Of a stretch of DNA of 64,000 bases, positions 36,041 to 47,456 are shown piece by piece. Under the pieces are notes generated by a model, which saw only the letters and a program-made list of their open reading frames with translations, was not told the origin of the DNA and did not search any database. The DNA comes from Rehmannia glutinosa (taxonomy: Eukaryota; Streptophyta; Magnoliopsida; Lamiales; Orobanchaceae). Where the stretch lies: NCBI GenBank assembly GCA_016081115.2, contig CM071926.1, positions 9,499,971 through 9,563,970 of the forward strand, in the 5' to 3' direction. The translations under genes and the position numbers were made by a program. Numbering within the stretch: the first letter of the stretch is position 1; every line of letters starts with the position of its first letter.

Positions 36041-36666
36041 TGTTGACGTGCCTTTTGGTCAACAAGAAAAAACATAAAAGACTAAACACGTGGAAATATA
36101 AGTATACGTAATGAACGTTTATTTATGGCTAATTGTGCCTTTTTAGCGTAATGCCGAGCCGGATTATTGGGGTCGGTCTTTCTTACAATTTCCCGTTTTC
36201 TGGTCCTTTTTTCTCTTTTTTCCCTCTTATCTTTTTTCTCTTAATTGAGGCTTTTTATACCCCTCTAATAAGTGGGTTTTCAATAGTCACCTTTGCACTA
36301 ATTAGTAAAATAATTTAGAAAGGACACATGTCCTCTCCTAAGAGTGCATGTCAGCCAAGTTTCTGCCACTTGGCGACTCACATTGATAATACTCTGACAC
36401 GTGGCGACCTCGGTGCTAATGAAACACTAAGTATGGACAAATGGTTATTTTTCTCAATCTGTCGCGCATGCGTTTCCCCGCCAAAATTTGGGCTCGGGGT
36501 CGGGGCTCGCGCCAGCCCATGCTTTGTGGTTGGGCTCGTTTGAATGGGCGAGCCCAACCCATGACGTGTCACCGCACCACCGCCGACGCCACCGCAGCCC
36601 CCACTGGATGTGTGCTTTGGATGACCACATGGAGTTACTTGATCCACTTTCGGCTCGGTGTCATCA
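36041..36666 (-). repeat. 3' LTR of the Tat-type element
   Basis: It is 626 bp long and bounded by TG..CA, the same length as the other LTR. In + orientation it begins TGTTGACGTG and ends GTGTCATCA. It contains several ACGT-core motifs (acacgtgg near 36073 and near 36396; tgacgtgtca near 36562). Confidence 0.93.
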
Positions 36667-37162
36667 AAGGCCCCCAAGTTTAATTCCGAGAAGAATGTTC
36701 AAGTTGAGTTAAACTTTAATGATAATGATGGACATTTAATGGGGAAGAGGAATGTTCAAAATTCATTCCATTCCCGACATCTCTGTGTGTAGTAGTTAAT
36801 GCCTCGTGCGGCGCATTAATCGTGATGCCATAATGGTGGACACGTGGCTTCGTATGCAGGCTAATCTTGTGCATGAACCGCGAAAAGGTACATCAATTGC
36901 AAAGTGGGCGTGGGGACGCGACGTTTTCTGACACTCCTGACGGCTTTTGAGGTTGAAAAGGCGCGTCTTTTCAAATAGGCGTTTCGTTTCACGAGGGAAC
37001 TTCATCTATAAATACCCCCGTTTTCCTCCATAATCCACTTTCGCATCCACTATCCTTCGAGCTAAACTGATTGAGACCGAGCAGAAATTTCAGGTCGGCT
37101 TCCAAAGTTCAGAGACTTCGAACTTAGGTATTTTTTCAAAATATTCTCCATTTTCCTATAAA
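36667..37162 (+). promoter_or_regulatory. Putative promoter and leader of the antisense gene in the Tat element
   Basis: A clear TATA box (tataaatac, 37008-37016) lies on the + strand 147 bp before the antisense ATG at 37163. Upstream is a G-box-like acacgtgg near 36840. The orientation is opposite to the element's own gag-pol. The role is inferred from position. Confidence 0.6.
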
Positions 37163-39850
37163 ATGTCTTATTTCGAGGATAGTAGAAGCCGTAGCTATAG
37201 CGTAGAGGTTGAAATCGAGGATCCCCCCTCTGAACCTTCTGTTTCTTTCTCCCCAGCACAACAATCTCCGTCTCATAGCCCGAGCATCATTCAGATCTCT
37301 TCTCCAGATCGTTCTCCTTGAGGCGGAATACCTTTGGAGCAGACACACACTATTTTTAACCCGGTGCCAGTGACTATTTTTCGAGAAGGCACGGTATATC
37401 ACCCGACGCACGAGAATTCTAGCGAGGATCCCCGAGCATCGATCTTCAGCAAGATGTCAGCAGAAAGAAGAGGAAAATATGGCCCAATCTGAGCATGAGC
37501 GTGTTAATGCGGAGCGAGTGGACGAACCCTCTGGAGATTCGAGGCCTGAGTGGCCTCGTGCGCCGATGGGCCATCGTAATGGTGACGGTAGGCGGGGTGG
37601 AGGCCCACGTCTTCGAGTAGAGCCTGGTGGACGCCGTGTGACATAAATGACATTCCCAAAGATGTTAATGGTCCCGGAGATGGGACAATTTCAACGGAAG
37701 TACCGGATCCCGAGCGGTATTCATTTTTGGGTACCGGATGGTACGGAGGTTCCCCAGTACCCGTCGGAGGGGTGCGTGTCCATTCATGTCGCCAACCTCT
37801 TATATGGGCTGCGCTTTCCACCGCGGCCTTCTCACGCGGTGGTTACTCAGTGGGGGCATTCCCCGACTCAGTGCATCCCATTTCTTGGGGTGGATTATCG
37901 GCCTTTTAGTGATGTTTCATTTAGAGAAGTACCCCCACCCCAAGTTCAAAGAGATGAATGAGCTCTTTGTCCCTCGCGAGCGACTCCTTCATCCCGGGGC
38001 AAATGCGATCCGGTGGTATTATGTGCGGACCCGATTGGGGTACCGGACGATCTAGTAGAAGGCTTTCCTTCATCTTTAAAGGAATGGAAGGACAAATGGC
38101 TCGGGGTGAGCGGCAAGTGGCAAGCTCGCGTGGAGGACGGAGCAAGGAGACCGCCCTTTATCCTCCTTCAAATTTCGTTTTTGTTACTGATGAAGTCTAT
38201 TCTTTTTTATTTCTCTGCTTTTTGTTGTTGTTGTTTTCTTTTTATGCGGCTAACTTTGCCTCTTTTCTTTTTTCTTTTTCCTTTGACAGAAAACCGAGCA
38301 TCAAAAGGGCGTCATTGCCGCCACCTTCGTCCGCAGGTTGGAAAATATCCAGGCCGAGGTGCCAGGGATAAAGGCGGATTGAGAGATTGGCCACCGAGGT
38401 CAACTTGGCCACGGCCGGCTGAGGCTGCTCCCCCCGAGGTCGAGGGGGCGACTCGGGGTGAGACAGTAGAGAGGTAAGAAGAGGTTGGGGGAGAGCCTCA
38501 ACATAGCCCCCGAGAGCGAGGAAGACGGCCAAACTCGCCGGAAGAGCGGCCACCTCGAGTGCTGCGAGCCGGGTCGTCTCCCATGGCGGCCGGCCCTTTA
38601 GCGGGTCATCTGTGTCTCATCGAACCGACACGAGACTCCGGAGCCCGTCGGGCCGTGGGCCGAGGTAAACTCCATATTTCATTGTATTTTCCTTTCCCTT
38701 CGAAATGTTCTCCTTTTTACTTTCACCTTTTGACGATGGTTATGTTTTGTAGGGCGTGGCTTGGACTTGCGTGAACGCCTTCGCAGCGTGAGGAATACGG
38801 CCGCACGTCGACCTCGGGCGGTTGTAGACCAGCCCCCTGCTGCAGAGGCGGCTCGGAGAGAGCGATATCCTGGACAAACCGGGGGGGCTAGTCAAACAAA
38901 TACAGTGCATCCCAGATAGACCCCTGAAGGGGGCGTCCCTCGGACTTTTTCGGACGACCTTGGCCGCGATGGTCACTTTATCCCTCCGAGCCGAGTGAGG
39001 GACGAGTACTGCGAGGGATTGACTGGGATACGCCCTCAGTGGTTCGTGGAGTTTGTCCGGTGCGCCATGCCGATGGAGGAGCAGTCAAGAGTTTTGCTTG
39101 GGAGCGGTCAAAGCCGCAATGAATGTCCCGGCTACTGTGCTTGACAAAAAAAGGCATTGAGCAATTTTGCTTGAAACCGGCTGGGAGGAGCGAGATTCAA
39201 ATGCCATGGGAATGTCTGGGCGGATTATTGGGCTCCTGTGGCACGCGATTGGGGGAACCCGCGAGCTGGAAAAGAAATATGCCGATCTGGAAAGGCGGCA
39301 TGGCGACCTGCAAGAGGCTTATGCTACTCTCCAAGGGGTACAAGAGTCTCTGAAGACCCAGGCAGATGAAGCCACGGCTCGGGCCAACTTTGAGAAGGAA
39401 ACTGCTGCGAGGGCCGAGGTAGAGTGGGATCAGGCCCGCAAGGCCGAGGAGGAATCCCGGCTAAGGTTCTTTGCCGAGCGTCGTCGCGCCGTTGCCCAGG
39501 CTGAAGAAATGAAAAGGCGCCTGGACGATGTGCGCAAAGAGACTGAAGAGGCTACCCGTAGGTAAGTTGGGAAAGCTCGTGTACAAGCCGTCGAGGCTTA
39601 TAAGGACTCAGGAATATGCATTCATGTTAACTGCGGTCACGCGACCACCTCAAGGAAATCCTCGAGCTATCAAAGCCGGAAGATCACAGAGACAAACTCG
39701 AGGAGGACTTGGCCCTCTTGAGGCTGATCTTGACGCGCTCCGCCCGACTTTTTTGAGGCCCCGACGTTCGGGCTCACCTCCTCCCGGATGCGAAAGAGAG
39801 GTTGCCTCCAGGTGGTCTTTGTTGAGATCCCGCCTCCTTCTCGCCTCTTG
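37163..39850 (+). pseudogene. Antisense, intron-containing gene (putative gypsy-type transposon protein family)
   Basis: This frame runs on the + strand, against gag-pol. It starts MSYFEDSRSRSYSVEVEIED (37163) and hits an in-frame TGA at 37319, probably from a CGA codon. A conserved core follows at 37647-38055: PSEGCVSIHVANLLYGLRFP, then, after a frameshift, SASHFLGWIIGLLVMFHLEK and KFKEMNELFVPRE. This resembles the plant domain catalogued as putative gypsy type transposon (PF04195), from memory. An intron at 38665-38752 is supported because the frame ..SGARRAVGRG continues as RGLDLRERLRSVRN across it. A second probable intron ends at the cag at about 38289. The C-terminal part (39167-39565) is a long coiled coil (RELEKKYADLERRHGDLQEA). 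Stops and frameshifts make this copy non-functional. The function of this family is unknown. Confidence 0.7.
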
Positions 39851-40110
39851 ATGTTGTTCTCCTTTTCTTTTTTTCTTGCATAAGATCTTGTATGTATTTG
39901 TAGGGAGGTTACTTGGCTTCGTGCCTTGATTGTAATGGGCTCCTACTGTGTAAATACTTTTGAAGTAGAAATGATCTCTTCTTTCAGTCACCTATGTATG
40001 TACTTTAAGCTTTTTGTATATGCTTGGCTCTTTTTCCTTTTTATACTCTCAAGTACGGGGCTCGGTTTCCAATGCTACTGAATAAAGGACTTGAATTGCT
40101 TTAATCGATT

Positions 40111-40390
40111 TTTGTGCTCGGTGCATAAACCGAGTCTTTATTTTGTGCTCGGTGCGTAACCAAGTCTTTGTTTTATGCTTGGTGCGAGACCAAGTCATTA
40201 TTTTTTTGCTTGGTGCGTGACCAAGTCTTTGTTTTGTGCTCGGTATGTAAACCGAGTCTTTGTTTTGTGCTCGGTGCGTAACCAAATCTTGATTTTACGC
40301 TTGGTGCGTGACCAAGTCTTTATTTTTTCTCTTGGTGCATGACCAAGTCTTTATTTTGTGCTCGGTATGTAAATCGAGTCTTTGTTTTTA
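40111..40390. repeat. Tandem array of nine ~31-bp hairpin units
   Basis: Each unit has the form gCTCGGTgcgtaaACCGAGtcttt or gCTTGGTgcgtgACCAAGtcttt, separated by T-rich spacers. The six-base arms of a unit are inverted repeats around a 5-6 base loop. Units 1 and 5 use CTCGGT/ACCGAG; units 3, 4, 7 and 8 use CTTGGT/ACCAAG; units 2, 6 and 9 are mixed. The array lies between the 3' ends of pol (on -) and the antisense gene (on +). Confidence 0.93.
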
Positions 40391-40849
40391 GGATAGATCT
40401 GCCTTGTGGGTGAGTCGCCCTTTATTAGCGTGCAAGGACGCGTGCAGACGACTTGTCGACACTCGGCCTTCTTTCACCGAGGCAATTTTTGTTGTGCTTT
40501 CGCACGTAGTCGAGGCAAGTAAAAATTTCGTCCCCTTTAGAGAGCTCACGAATATCGGATGAAAGGATAATTCCCCGAATCTATCCGGATCGTAAACTGA
40601 GATCTTTATTGATAGTACCTTTTCAGGTATGCTACATTAATGTATAAATTTTTCTCCACTCAAATATTCTAGCTCGTACGCCCCACCAGATAAGACGTTG
40701 CTGACCCGAAATGGGCCCTCCCAGGTTAGCTTCAATGGGCTGGGCTCAAGACCAAGTTATCTTTTTCAACACAAGATCACCGACCTGAAATCTCCTTTCC
40801 TTTACTTTTGAATTGTAGTACCTCTCAGTTCTTTGTTTATACACGACAT

Positions 40850-41823
40850 TTTTCATCTCGGCGCTGCATCTATTTTCTTCGAGCAGATCCAGCTTGGCTC
40901 GTAGCGCAGCCTCATTGCCATCTTGAAAAAATTTGCACTTCTGAAGGTAGGGGCTCCAATCTCAATAGGAATGACCGCCTCGGTTTCATAAGCCAAAGAA
41001 AAAGGTGTCTCTCCCGTGGCCGCTCGATGCGTGGTGCTCGTCAGACGACCACGATTGCCCCGGGTAGTTTCTCCGGCCAATTACCTTTAGACTCCTCCAA
41101 TCTCGCCTTCAAGGTATACTTGAGTATTTTATTAACGGCCTCAACCTGTCCATTTGACTGGGGATGGTATGGAGTCGAGAAGTGGTTTTGATGTGGAAGC
41201 CTTCGCAAAAATTTTGAAACCTCCTAAGTTATCGAACTGTTTTCACATTATCAGAATAACCGAATGCGGTATCCCAAATCGCAGATAATGGACTTCCATA
41301 CAAAACTCACAATCTTTTCCTCATCTATTTTCGCTGCAGGCTCCGCCGCCCATTTTGTGAAATAATCCACCGCCACAATGGCATACTTTACGCCCCCTTT
41401 GCCAGTGGGGAGTGGTCCGATAAGGTCCATTCCCCATTTGGCAAACGGCCAAGGGCTAAACACAGAGGTAAGCTGCTCTGGATGATACCTGACCTGTGGT
41501 GCGAATCTTTGGCACTTCTCGCATCTTTTGACGAGGTCGGTTGCGTCCTTTTTCAGGGATGGCCAGTAGTATCCTTGCCGTATTAATTTATAAGCTAATG
41601 TCTGGCCCCCGGCGTGGTTTCCACATATTCCCTCGTGAATCTCTCGAAGTGCGTAATCCGCATCTGTCTCGGACAGGCACCAAAGGAGTGGGACGGAGTA
41701 TCCTCGTTTGTATAGGACGCCGTCTACTAGTGTGAAACGAGCCGCTTGGGTTCGTAGTGTTACGCCTCGGCTTTGTTTTCGTGTTGAACTCCTTTTTTTC
41801 CAAATATCAATGATCGGGGTCAT
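40850..41823 (-). pseudogene. Integrase region of the Tat element
   Basis: The frame 41823-41251 has the HHCC zinc-binding part (HEGICGNHAGG.. and CEKCQRF) and then the catalytic core (KWGMDLIGPLPTGKGG; VAVDYFTKWAEA-like). It breaks off after about 190 residues at YRIRLF. The C-terminal part resumes in another frame at 41080-40853 (HRAATGETPFSLAYETEAVI). At least one frameshift and a gap separate the parts, so no working integrase is encoded. Confidence 0.88.
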
Positions 41824-41841
41824 CCAGTGCGCTCGGTGGCT

Positions 41842-43734
41842 TCAGCTTGCATGTATTTTCTTTGCGCCAAGTGACGGGCGGACAGTTGTGTGACAAAGTG
41901 ACATCCGCAATGGCATCCGTCCCCTGGTCGAATCGAGCCGAGCCAAGGCATCCGCTTGCATATTCTCGGCTCGGGGCACATGTAAGACTTTTGTCTTAAA
42001 GTGTAACAATTTCTTCTTGACCAAGTCCAAATATTGTGCGATTTTTTGCTCTTTTTGCTTCGTACTCACCGTTGATTTGATGAACGACCACCGAGAATCA
42101 CTATGTACTAGCAAATCGTTTTAGGCCCATAGAAGTTGCCATATTTAGGCGCCAGTGCCTCATATTCAACTTCGTTGTTCGTTGTGGGGAACTGAAATCG
42201 CACGGCCGAGCAGTAGCATTTCTGGTTTGGATCGATTATCACGATTCCGCCCCCTGCTCGGCCTGCGATGGAGGAGCCATCAACAAACAACTTCCATTCT
42301 TGGTCTTCCATAACTTCCAATTGTATGGAAGGTGTGAATTCGGCCACAAAGTCGGCTAAAGCCTGACCTTTTATTGTTGTGCGCGGTTCATATATAATAT
42401 CAAATTAACTGAGATCAATGGCCCACTTGATCATTTGACCAGAAGTGTCGGGTCGGTGTAGTACCTGCTTCAGTGGGTAGTTCGTCAAGACTATAATATT
42501 GTGCTCTAGAAAATATGGACGGAGCTTCCGCGCGCGATGATTAATGAATAAGCCAACTTTTCCATTGGCGGATAGCAGAGTTCAGCGTCATGTAACGCTT
42601 GACTGGTGCAATAGACTGGATGCTGAATAGAACCATCTAGCCTGATTAACACCGAGCTGATGGCGTATTCGGATACCGCCAGGTACAAATATAAGTTTTC
42701 CCCTTGTAGGTTTTTGCAATATATGAATTGAAGAGAGGTGTTGTTTGATGGATTCAAAGGCAGCCTGTGCTTGCTCGATCCACTCAAAAATTTTGTTCTT
42801 TTTTATGATTTCAAAGAAAGGTTTACACTTGTCTGTGGACCGTGAAACAAATCGGTTAAGGGCGGCCAATCGGCCTGTTAGGCTTTGTATCCTTTTTACA
42901 GAATTCGGGGGTTCAAGATCGATGATGGCTTTTATTTTGTCTGGGTTAGCTTTGATCCCCCTTTGGCTGACCATATACCCCAAGAATTTACCCGAGCCGA
43001 CCCCAAACGTACATTTTCTCGGGTTTAACATCATCTTGTACTCTCTCAAAACAACAAACATTTTATTAAGATCGTTGAGATGATCAGATATATACAATGA
43101 TTTCACCAACATGTCATCTACATAGACTTCCATAGTATGACCTATCATTTTCTCAAACATCTTATTTACTAACCTCTGGTAGGTCGCACTAGCGTTCTTC
43201 AACCCGAAGGGCATCATCTTGTAGCAGTAACACGAGCAAAAACGAATGATGTATTTTCTTCATCATCCGGGTGCATTCGTATTTGGTTGTAACCCGAGTA
43301 TGCATCCATAAAGCTATCAATTCGTGTCCTGCCGTGGCATCTACCATATAATCAATGTTCGGTAATGGATAACTGTCCTTGGGGCATGTCTTATTCAGGT
43401 CGGTGAAATCCACGCACAGGCGCCATTGGCCATTGCTTTTCTTGACCAGAACAGGATTGGCAACTCATCGGGGATAGAGGGCTTCCCGGATGAATTGATT
43501 TTCTAGCAATTTATTAACTTCGGCCTCGAGCGCAACTTGCCTGTTGGGACCGAGTTTGCGCATATTTTGGATAACTGGGCGGAACGTTAGATCAATATTA
43601 ATGTGGTGGCATGCATGCTTGGGGTCAATTCCAGGCATATCTGCATGAGTCCACGCAAAGACGTTGAGATTATCTCTCAAAAACTCAATCAGTTCTGTTC
43701 GAAACGGCTCTGGGAGGTCGTGGCCAATTCGCAA
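41842..43734 (-). pseudogene. Reverse transcriptase plus two RNase H domains of the Tat element
   Basis: Reverse transcriptase starts in 43734-43465 (FAWTHADMPGIDPKHACHHI). It continues in 43413-43189 (DFTDLNKTCPKDSYPLPNID) and in 43217-42588 (MMPFGLKNASATYQRLVNKM, active site YVDDML). The first RNase H is in 42787-42506 (YLAVSEYAISSVLIR; MEKLAYSLIIAR). A second, archaeal-type RNase H (RVT_3) follows in 42347-42108 (WKLFVDGSSIAGRAGGGIVI; NNEVEYEAL) and 42114-41842 (LVHSDS; ADALARL). The double RNase H is a hallmark of the Tat/Ogre lineage. Several frameshifts and stops break the chain. Confidence 0.9.
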
Positions 43735-43971
43735 TTGGCGTCCCTGGCCTTACCTTCCGACGTCGACCGTATCGACCTGTTCCACTGGTTCCGCCCATTT
43801 TCTTTTCTTGCTTTGCCCCTCCTTTTTCTGCAGGAGCAACTTATCTTCAGTGGCCGGTTCGCTCTCCATCGCCGGCCTACCTTTCATTGTTGGCGCATCT
43901 TTCGGCTCTATCTTCCTTTCTTGGTCCTTCATCATTGGTTCCTTCCCAGGTCGATGACCTGGATTATCCTC

Positions 43972-44580
43972 CTAAACAAACACCACCTCCCGCTCGGGCT
44001 CCTCTTTGGTCTGGGGTTCGGTCTGCGCTGTTCCACTGGTTTCTCCTCGTTCTATCATGTTAATCTCCACCGGTCGGAGTTTGAGAGAGCATTCTCGTGA
44101 CTCCCTCTGATTTCCCTTATGTATAGCTTCACCGTCATGTGTTGGGAATTTTACGCAAAAATGATAAATTGAAACAGCCACTTTTATATGATAAAGCAAC
44201 GGCCTTCCAATAATCGCATTGTACTCCGAATCGGCGTTGATTATTTTAAATGTTGTCATAACGGTCCGCTTATGTGACCCTTGCCCCATCTGGATGGGTA
44301 AATCAACTTCCTCGAGCGGGATTATTCTTCCTCCTCCAAACCCCAGAATGCTATCATTGAATGGACGAATATAGCTATCGTCCACGTTTAATCTTCGAAA
44401 AGCTCGGACATAGATGACCGATGAATAGCTTCCAGAGTCGATCAAAATTCTATGAACTAGAATACCCAAAATCGGTGCGGTAATGACCATGGGGTCAGAA
44501 TGAGGGTGGACCACCTGGTCAGCATCCACATCTGAGAACACGAAACGGCCAGTGGGTTGGCCTTCCTTGATTTCCGCCAC
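43972..44580 (-). pseudogene. Protease region of the Tat element
   Basis: An open frame of 202 residues holds the retroviral-type aspartic protease. The active site is ILIDSGSYSSVIY near 44440, followed by the hydrophobic strand ..NAIIGRPLLYHIKVAVS. The fold is locally intact, but it is cut off from gag and reverse transcriptase by frameshifts. Confidence 0.87.
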
Positions 44581-44599
44581 CCGAACTTGCCTTTCGGCG

Positions 44600-46283
44600 T
44601 AGACGGCCTATCCGACATCAGCCTTTCTCTTCCTGTTGGAGCGGCTATCTTCGGCTATGTTAGTGTTGATTTGATTCACGCTCGACATCATAAGGATCTC
44701 CCTACCCTGATTTTCGGCCGGTGGCGGCGGCAGAAGGGCGGGATTTGTTATGCGCTCCGGGTTGACTCCTGGAGCCAATGCCGGCGGGGGCGATAATTTA
44801 TGGACGTATCTTTTGAGACCGCCCTGCCGAACAATACGCATAATTTCCCTGATTAGATCTCGGCACTCATCAGTATCGTGACCTATCGATTTATGATAGG
44901 CACAATATCGACGTGAATCTAACTTGGCCGGCTCAATCTTTAAAGGCGAGCGGAGGCGACAAATTCGGACCACGAACTTCATTCCATATGGCTGATGGAG
45001 TGTGGGTCAAAGTACTCCTCAACGCGACAACTTCGGCTCGTGCTTCCTGGCGAGCCTTAAATCCAACCACGGTGGTCGGGTTTTCCGAGAATGGTCTAAA
45101 TCCCGACCCCGACCCAATTGCTGATTCCTTCCTTCCGTCTTTTTCGCCCCTGCCCGTGCTCGGGCGGTGACTTGCCATGGCTTCTTCCACAAATATGGCG
45201 TTCGCGCGGACCAGAAATTCTTGGTGAGGTCGCCCCGATTCATGGATAGAGTAGTTAAACCAAGTTTGGGGCAAGGCCGGCCATGGCCGCAATTAAAATA
45301 ACATCATCCGACACCGATTCCATCTCTCGAACTTGCTTATTGAACCAAGAGATATAACTTTTCAGGGGCTCGTCCTTCCCTTGTTTGATATTCACAAGGG
45401 AGTCCTTAGGTGCGGCTCGGACCTTGGAAGTCAAGAAATGCATCGTAAAGGCGGAGGCCAGATCCCCCCATGCCCGAATAGACCCCTGCGGTAGGGTCCT
45501 AAACCAACGGTGGGCTCGGTCGCCCAATGTCAATGGGAAAGCCCTACAGAGGATGGCATCACTATGGCTATACAGTTCCATCCACGCTAAGTACTTGTGG
45601 ATGTGAGTGGTCGGGTCGGTCTCCCCATTGTATAGACTGACCTGGGTAATTTTCAACTTTAGCGGTAACGGGGTCGCCAAAATAAACGACGGCGGCGAAG
45701 GCGCAGAATTTCTACGTCCCGTTCTTGCCCTAGGCTAGGGCCTTGAGTCTGGTTGACCCTATCCGGCTCCCGCTCATCCGAAAACTGGAGTCGGGAGCTT
45801 ATCGATCGAGCCGGGCGTAGAGGATCAACCCCCAGTCGTCCGGCGAACACTGAGTGGGCACGACGATGCCGTGTTGGCTCCGGTAGTGACTCCGCTACAC
45901 GACTTTGCCCTTCATCATCTTCTCGCGGCCGCTTTTCTTTTCACGACGGCCCGCTGCTCATTACCCGAATCGCTTCTTGGGCTTCATTATGAGGAAGCCC
46001 AGGGGACTCGAGGATTGATATTAACATTTAGTTGTGGATTGAGTGGGTTAGTATTTACAAGAGGTGGATGAGGCGCTTGGGAGTTGGTGGTGGCGAGTGT
46101 TTGTGAAATGAGTTGGTTCATTTGTTGTACGAAAGTTGGGTTAGCAATTAGCTGAGCGAAAGGAAATAAAGTGGTGCTCCCTGCTTCTGTCTAGGGCATA
46201 TTTTGACCATTAGTGGCCTGACCAGTTTGGTTGTTAAGGTGTTGCTCTTCAGTCAAACGAGCATTTCTCGATTGTTGACTCAT
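44600..46283 (-). pseudogene. Gag of the Tat element
   Basis: Translation probably began at 46283 (MSQQSRNARLTEEQHLNNQT), but a TAG interrupts the frame about 30 codons in. The capsid region is intact in 45680-45255: TDPTTHIHKYLAWMELYSHS, CRAFPLTLGDRAHRWF and LVNIKQGKDEPLKSYISWF. The C-terminal part (45292-44608) includes YCAYHKSIGHDTDECRDLI, the Tat-type remnant of a zinc knuckle. Frame changes occur near 45700, 45260 and 44950. Confidence 0.87.
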
Positions 46284-46392
46284 TTGTCAATTACGAAAAG
46301 GATAAACGTTGAACTTTACCTGATTTTCACTTAACTTGTTTTAGCCTGGAATTCTGACTGGACCAATTCGGGCCCTCCTTCTAGCGCCAATT

Positions 46393-47018
46393 TGTTGACG
46401 TGCGTTTTGGTCAACAAGCAAAAAACATAAAAGACTAAACACGTGGAAATATAAGTATACATAATGAACGTTTATTTATGGCTAATTCTGCCTTTTTAGC
46501 GTAATGCCGAGCCGGATTATTGGGGTAAGTCTTTCTTACAATTTCCCGTTTTCTGGTCCTTTTTTCTCTTTTTTCCCTCTTATCTTTTTTCTCTTAAGTG
46601 AGGCTTTTTATACCCCTCTAATAAGTGGATTTTCAATAGTCACATTTGCACTAATTAGTAAAATAATTTAGAAAGGACACATGTCCTCTCCTAAGAGTGC
46701 ATGTCAGCCAAGTTTCTGCCACTTGGCGACTCACATTGATAATACTCTGACACGTGGCGGCCTCTGGCGCTAATGAAACACTAAGTATGGGCAAATGGTT
46801 ATTTTTCTTAACTGTCACGCGCATGCGTTTCCAAAATTTGGGCTCGGGGTCGGGGCTCGGCGACCAGCCATCTGCCGTGGTTGGGCTCGTGAGCGGGCGA
46901 GCCCAACCCATGACGTGTCATCACAGGCACCGACGCCACCGCGTCAGCTGCCCCCACTTGGATGTGTGCTGGATGACCACATAGAGTTACTTGATCCAGC
47001 TTGGCTCGGGTGTCATCA
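46393..47018 (-). repeat. 5' LTR of the Tat-type element
   Basis: It is 626 bp long with ends TGTTGACGTG..GTGTCATCA. On the - strand a TATA box (TATAAAAAG, 46604-46612) is the likely promoter of genomic RNA. The other LTR has the same TATA. The primer-binding site lies immediately left of 46393. Confidence 0.93.
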
Positions 47019-47222
47019 TGTGACAAGCAGAAATTTGATAAATGATTTAGAATGAGCGTATTACTCTTTGTTAAGCCAACACGTTAATTATTCAAATTTC
47101 AAGATTTTACGAAAAGAAAAAGAAAAGAGATTCATAGAATCTCTGTGTATCTCAATTGGAAATGCGATATTGAGTTCAATCAACAGTTACTTTATTCCCT
47201 TAGTAAAGCATTACAACTCGCT

Positions 47223-47456
47223 CGATGGCAATTCGGGTCATCGAATCGTGTTCGTATTAATTAGTTTTAGGTTATATTCAAAATACATGAGAAATTAAAT
47301 AAAATATAAGATATAATGTCTTAAAATAAATTGGTAACATTGTGTCAGATTCGTGTCAATTGTGTTCGGATTTCAGTTTCTCGTGTTTGTGTTCGGGTTT
47401 ATCTCAATAACTTTGGGTTATTATCATGTCGTATCAGGAATTGTCACCCCCTATGG
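47223..47456. mobile_element. Short hAT-like MITE
   Basis: The left end (GATGGCAATTCGGGTCATCG) and the right end (inverse of TAGGGGGTGACAATTCCTGA) pair over the first bases. The interior has gtgtcag/ttcgtgtc steps like the element at 8636-9163. The target duplication was not resolved. Confidence 0.5.

Larger units (their letters stand above)
36036..47023 (-). mobile_element. Full-length Tat-type Ty3/Gypsy LTR retrotransposon
   Basis: The element is 36041-47018 (10,978 bp) with a perfect 5-bp target duplication TGTGA (36036-36040 and 47019-47023). Sense is the - strand. In sense order it has: 5' LTR (46393-47018); a primer-binding site starting TTGGCGCTAGAAGG two bases after the LTR; gag; protease; reverse transcriptase; RNase H; a second RNase H; integrase; a long 3' region holding an antisense gene and tandem repeats; a polypurine tract (ACTTGGGGGCCTT) at about 36667-36679; and the 3' LTR (36041-36666). 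The second RNase H and antisense gene point to the Tat lineage. Frameshifts and stops break all frames, and the LTRs differ at many sites, so it is not recent and not autonomous. Confidence 0.93.

Noticed and set aside
37504..38553. Open frames of about 100 codons on the - strand in the Tat element
   Set aside because: They oppose the antisense gene, whose + strand frames carry the conserved domain and coiled coil; the - strand translations match no family.
40111..40390. CRISPR-like array of regularly spaced repeats
   Set aside because: The units are contiguous 31-bp repeats with T-rich links, not conserved repeats with unrelated spacers. It lies inside a plant retrotransposon and has no cas genes.
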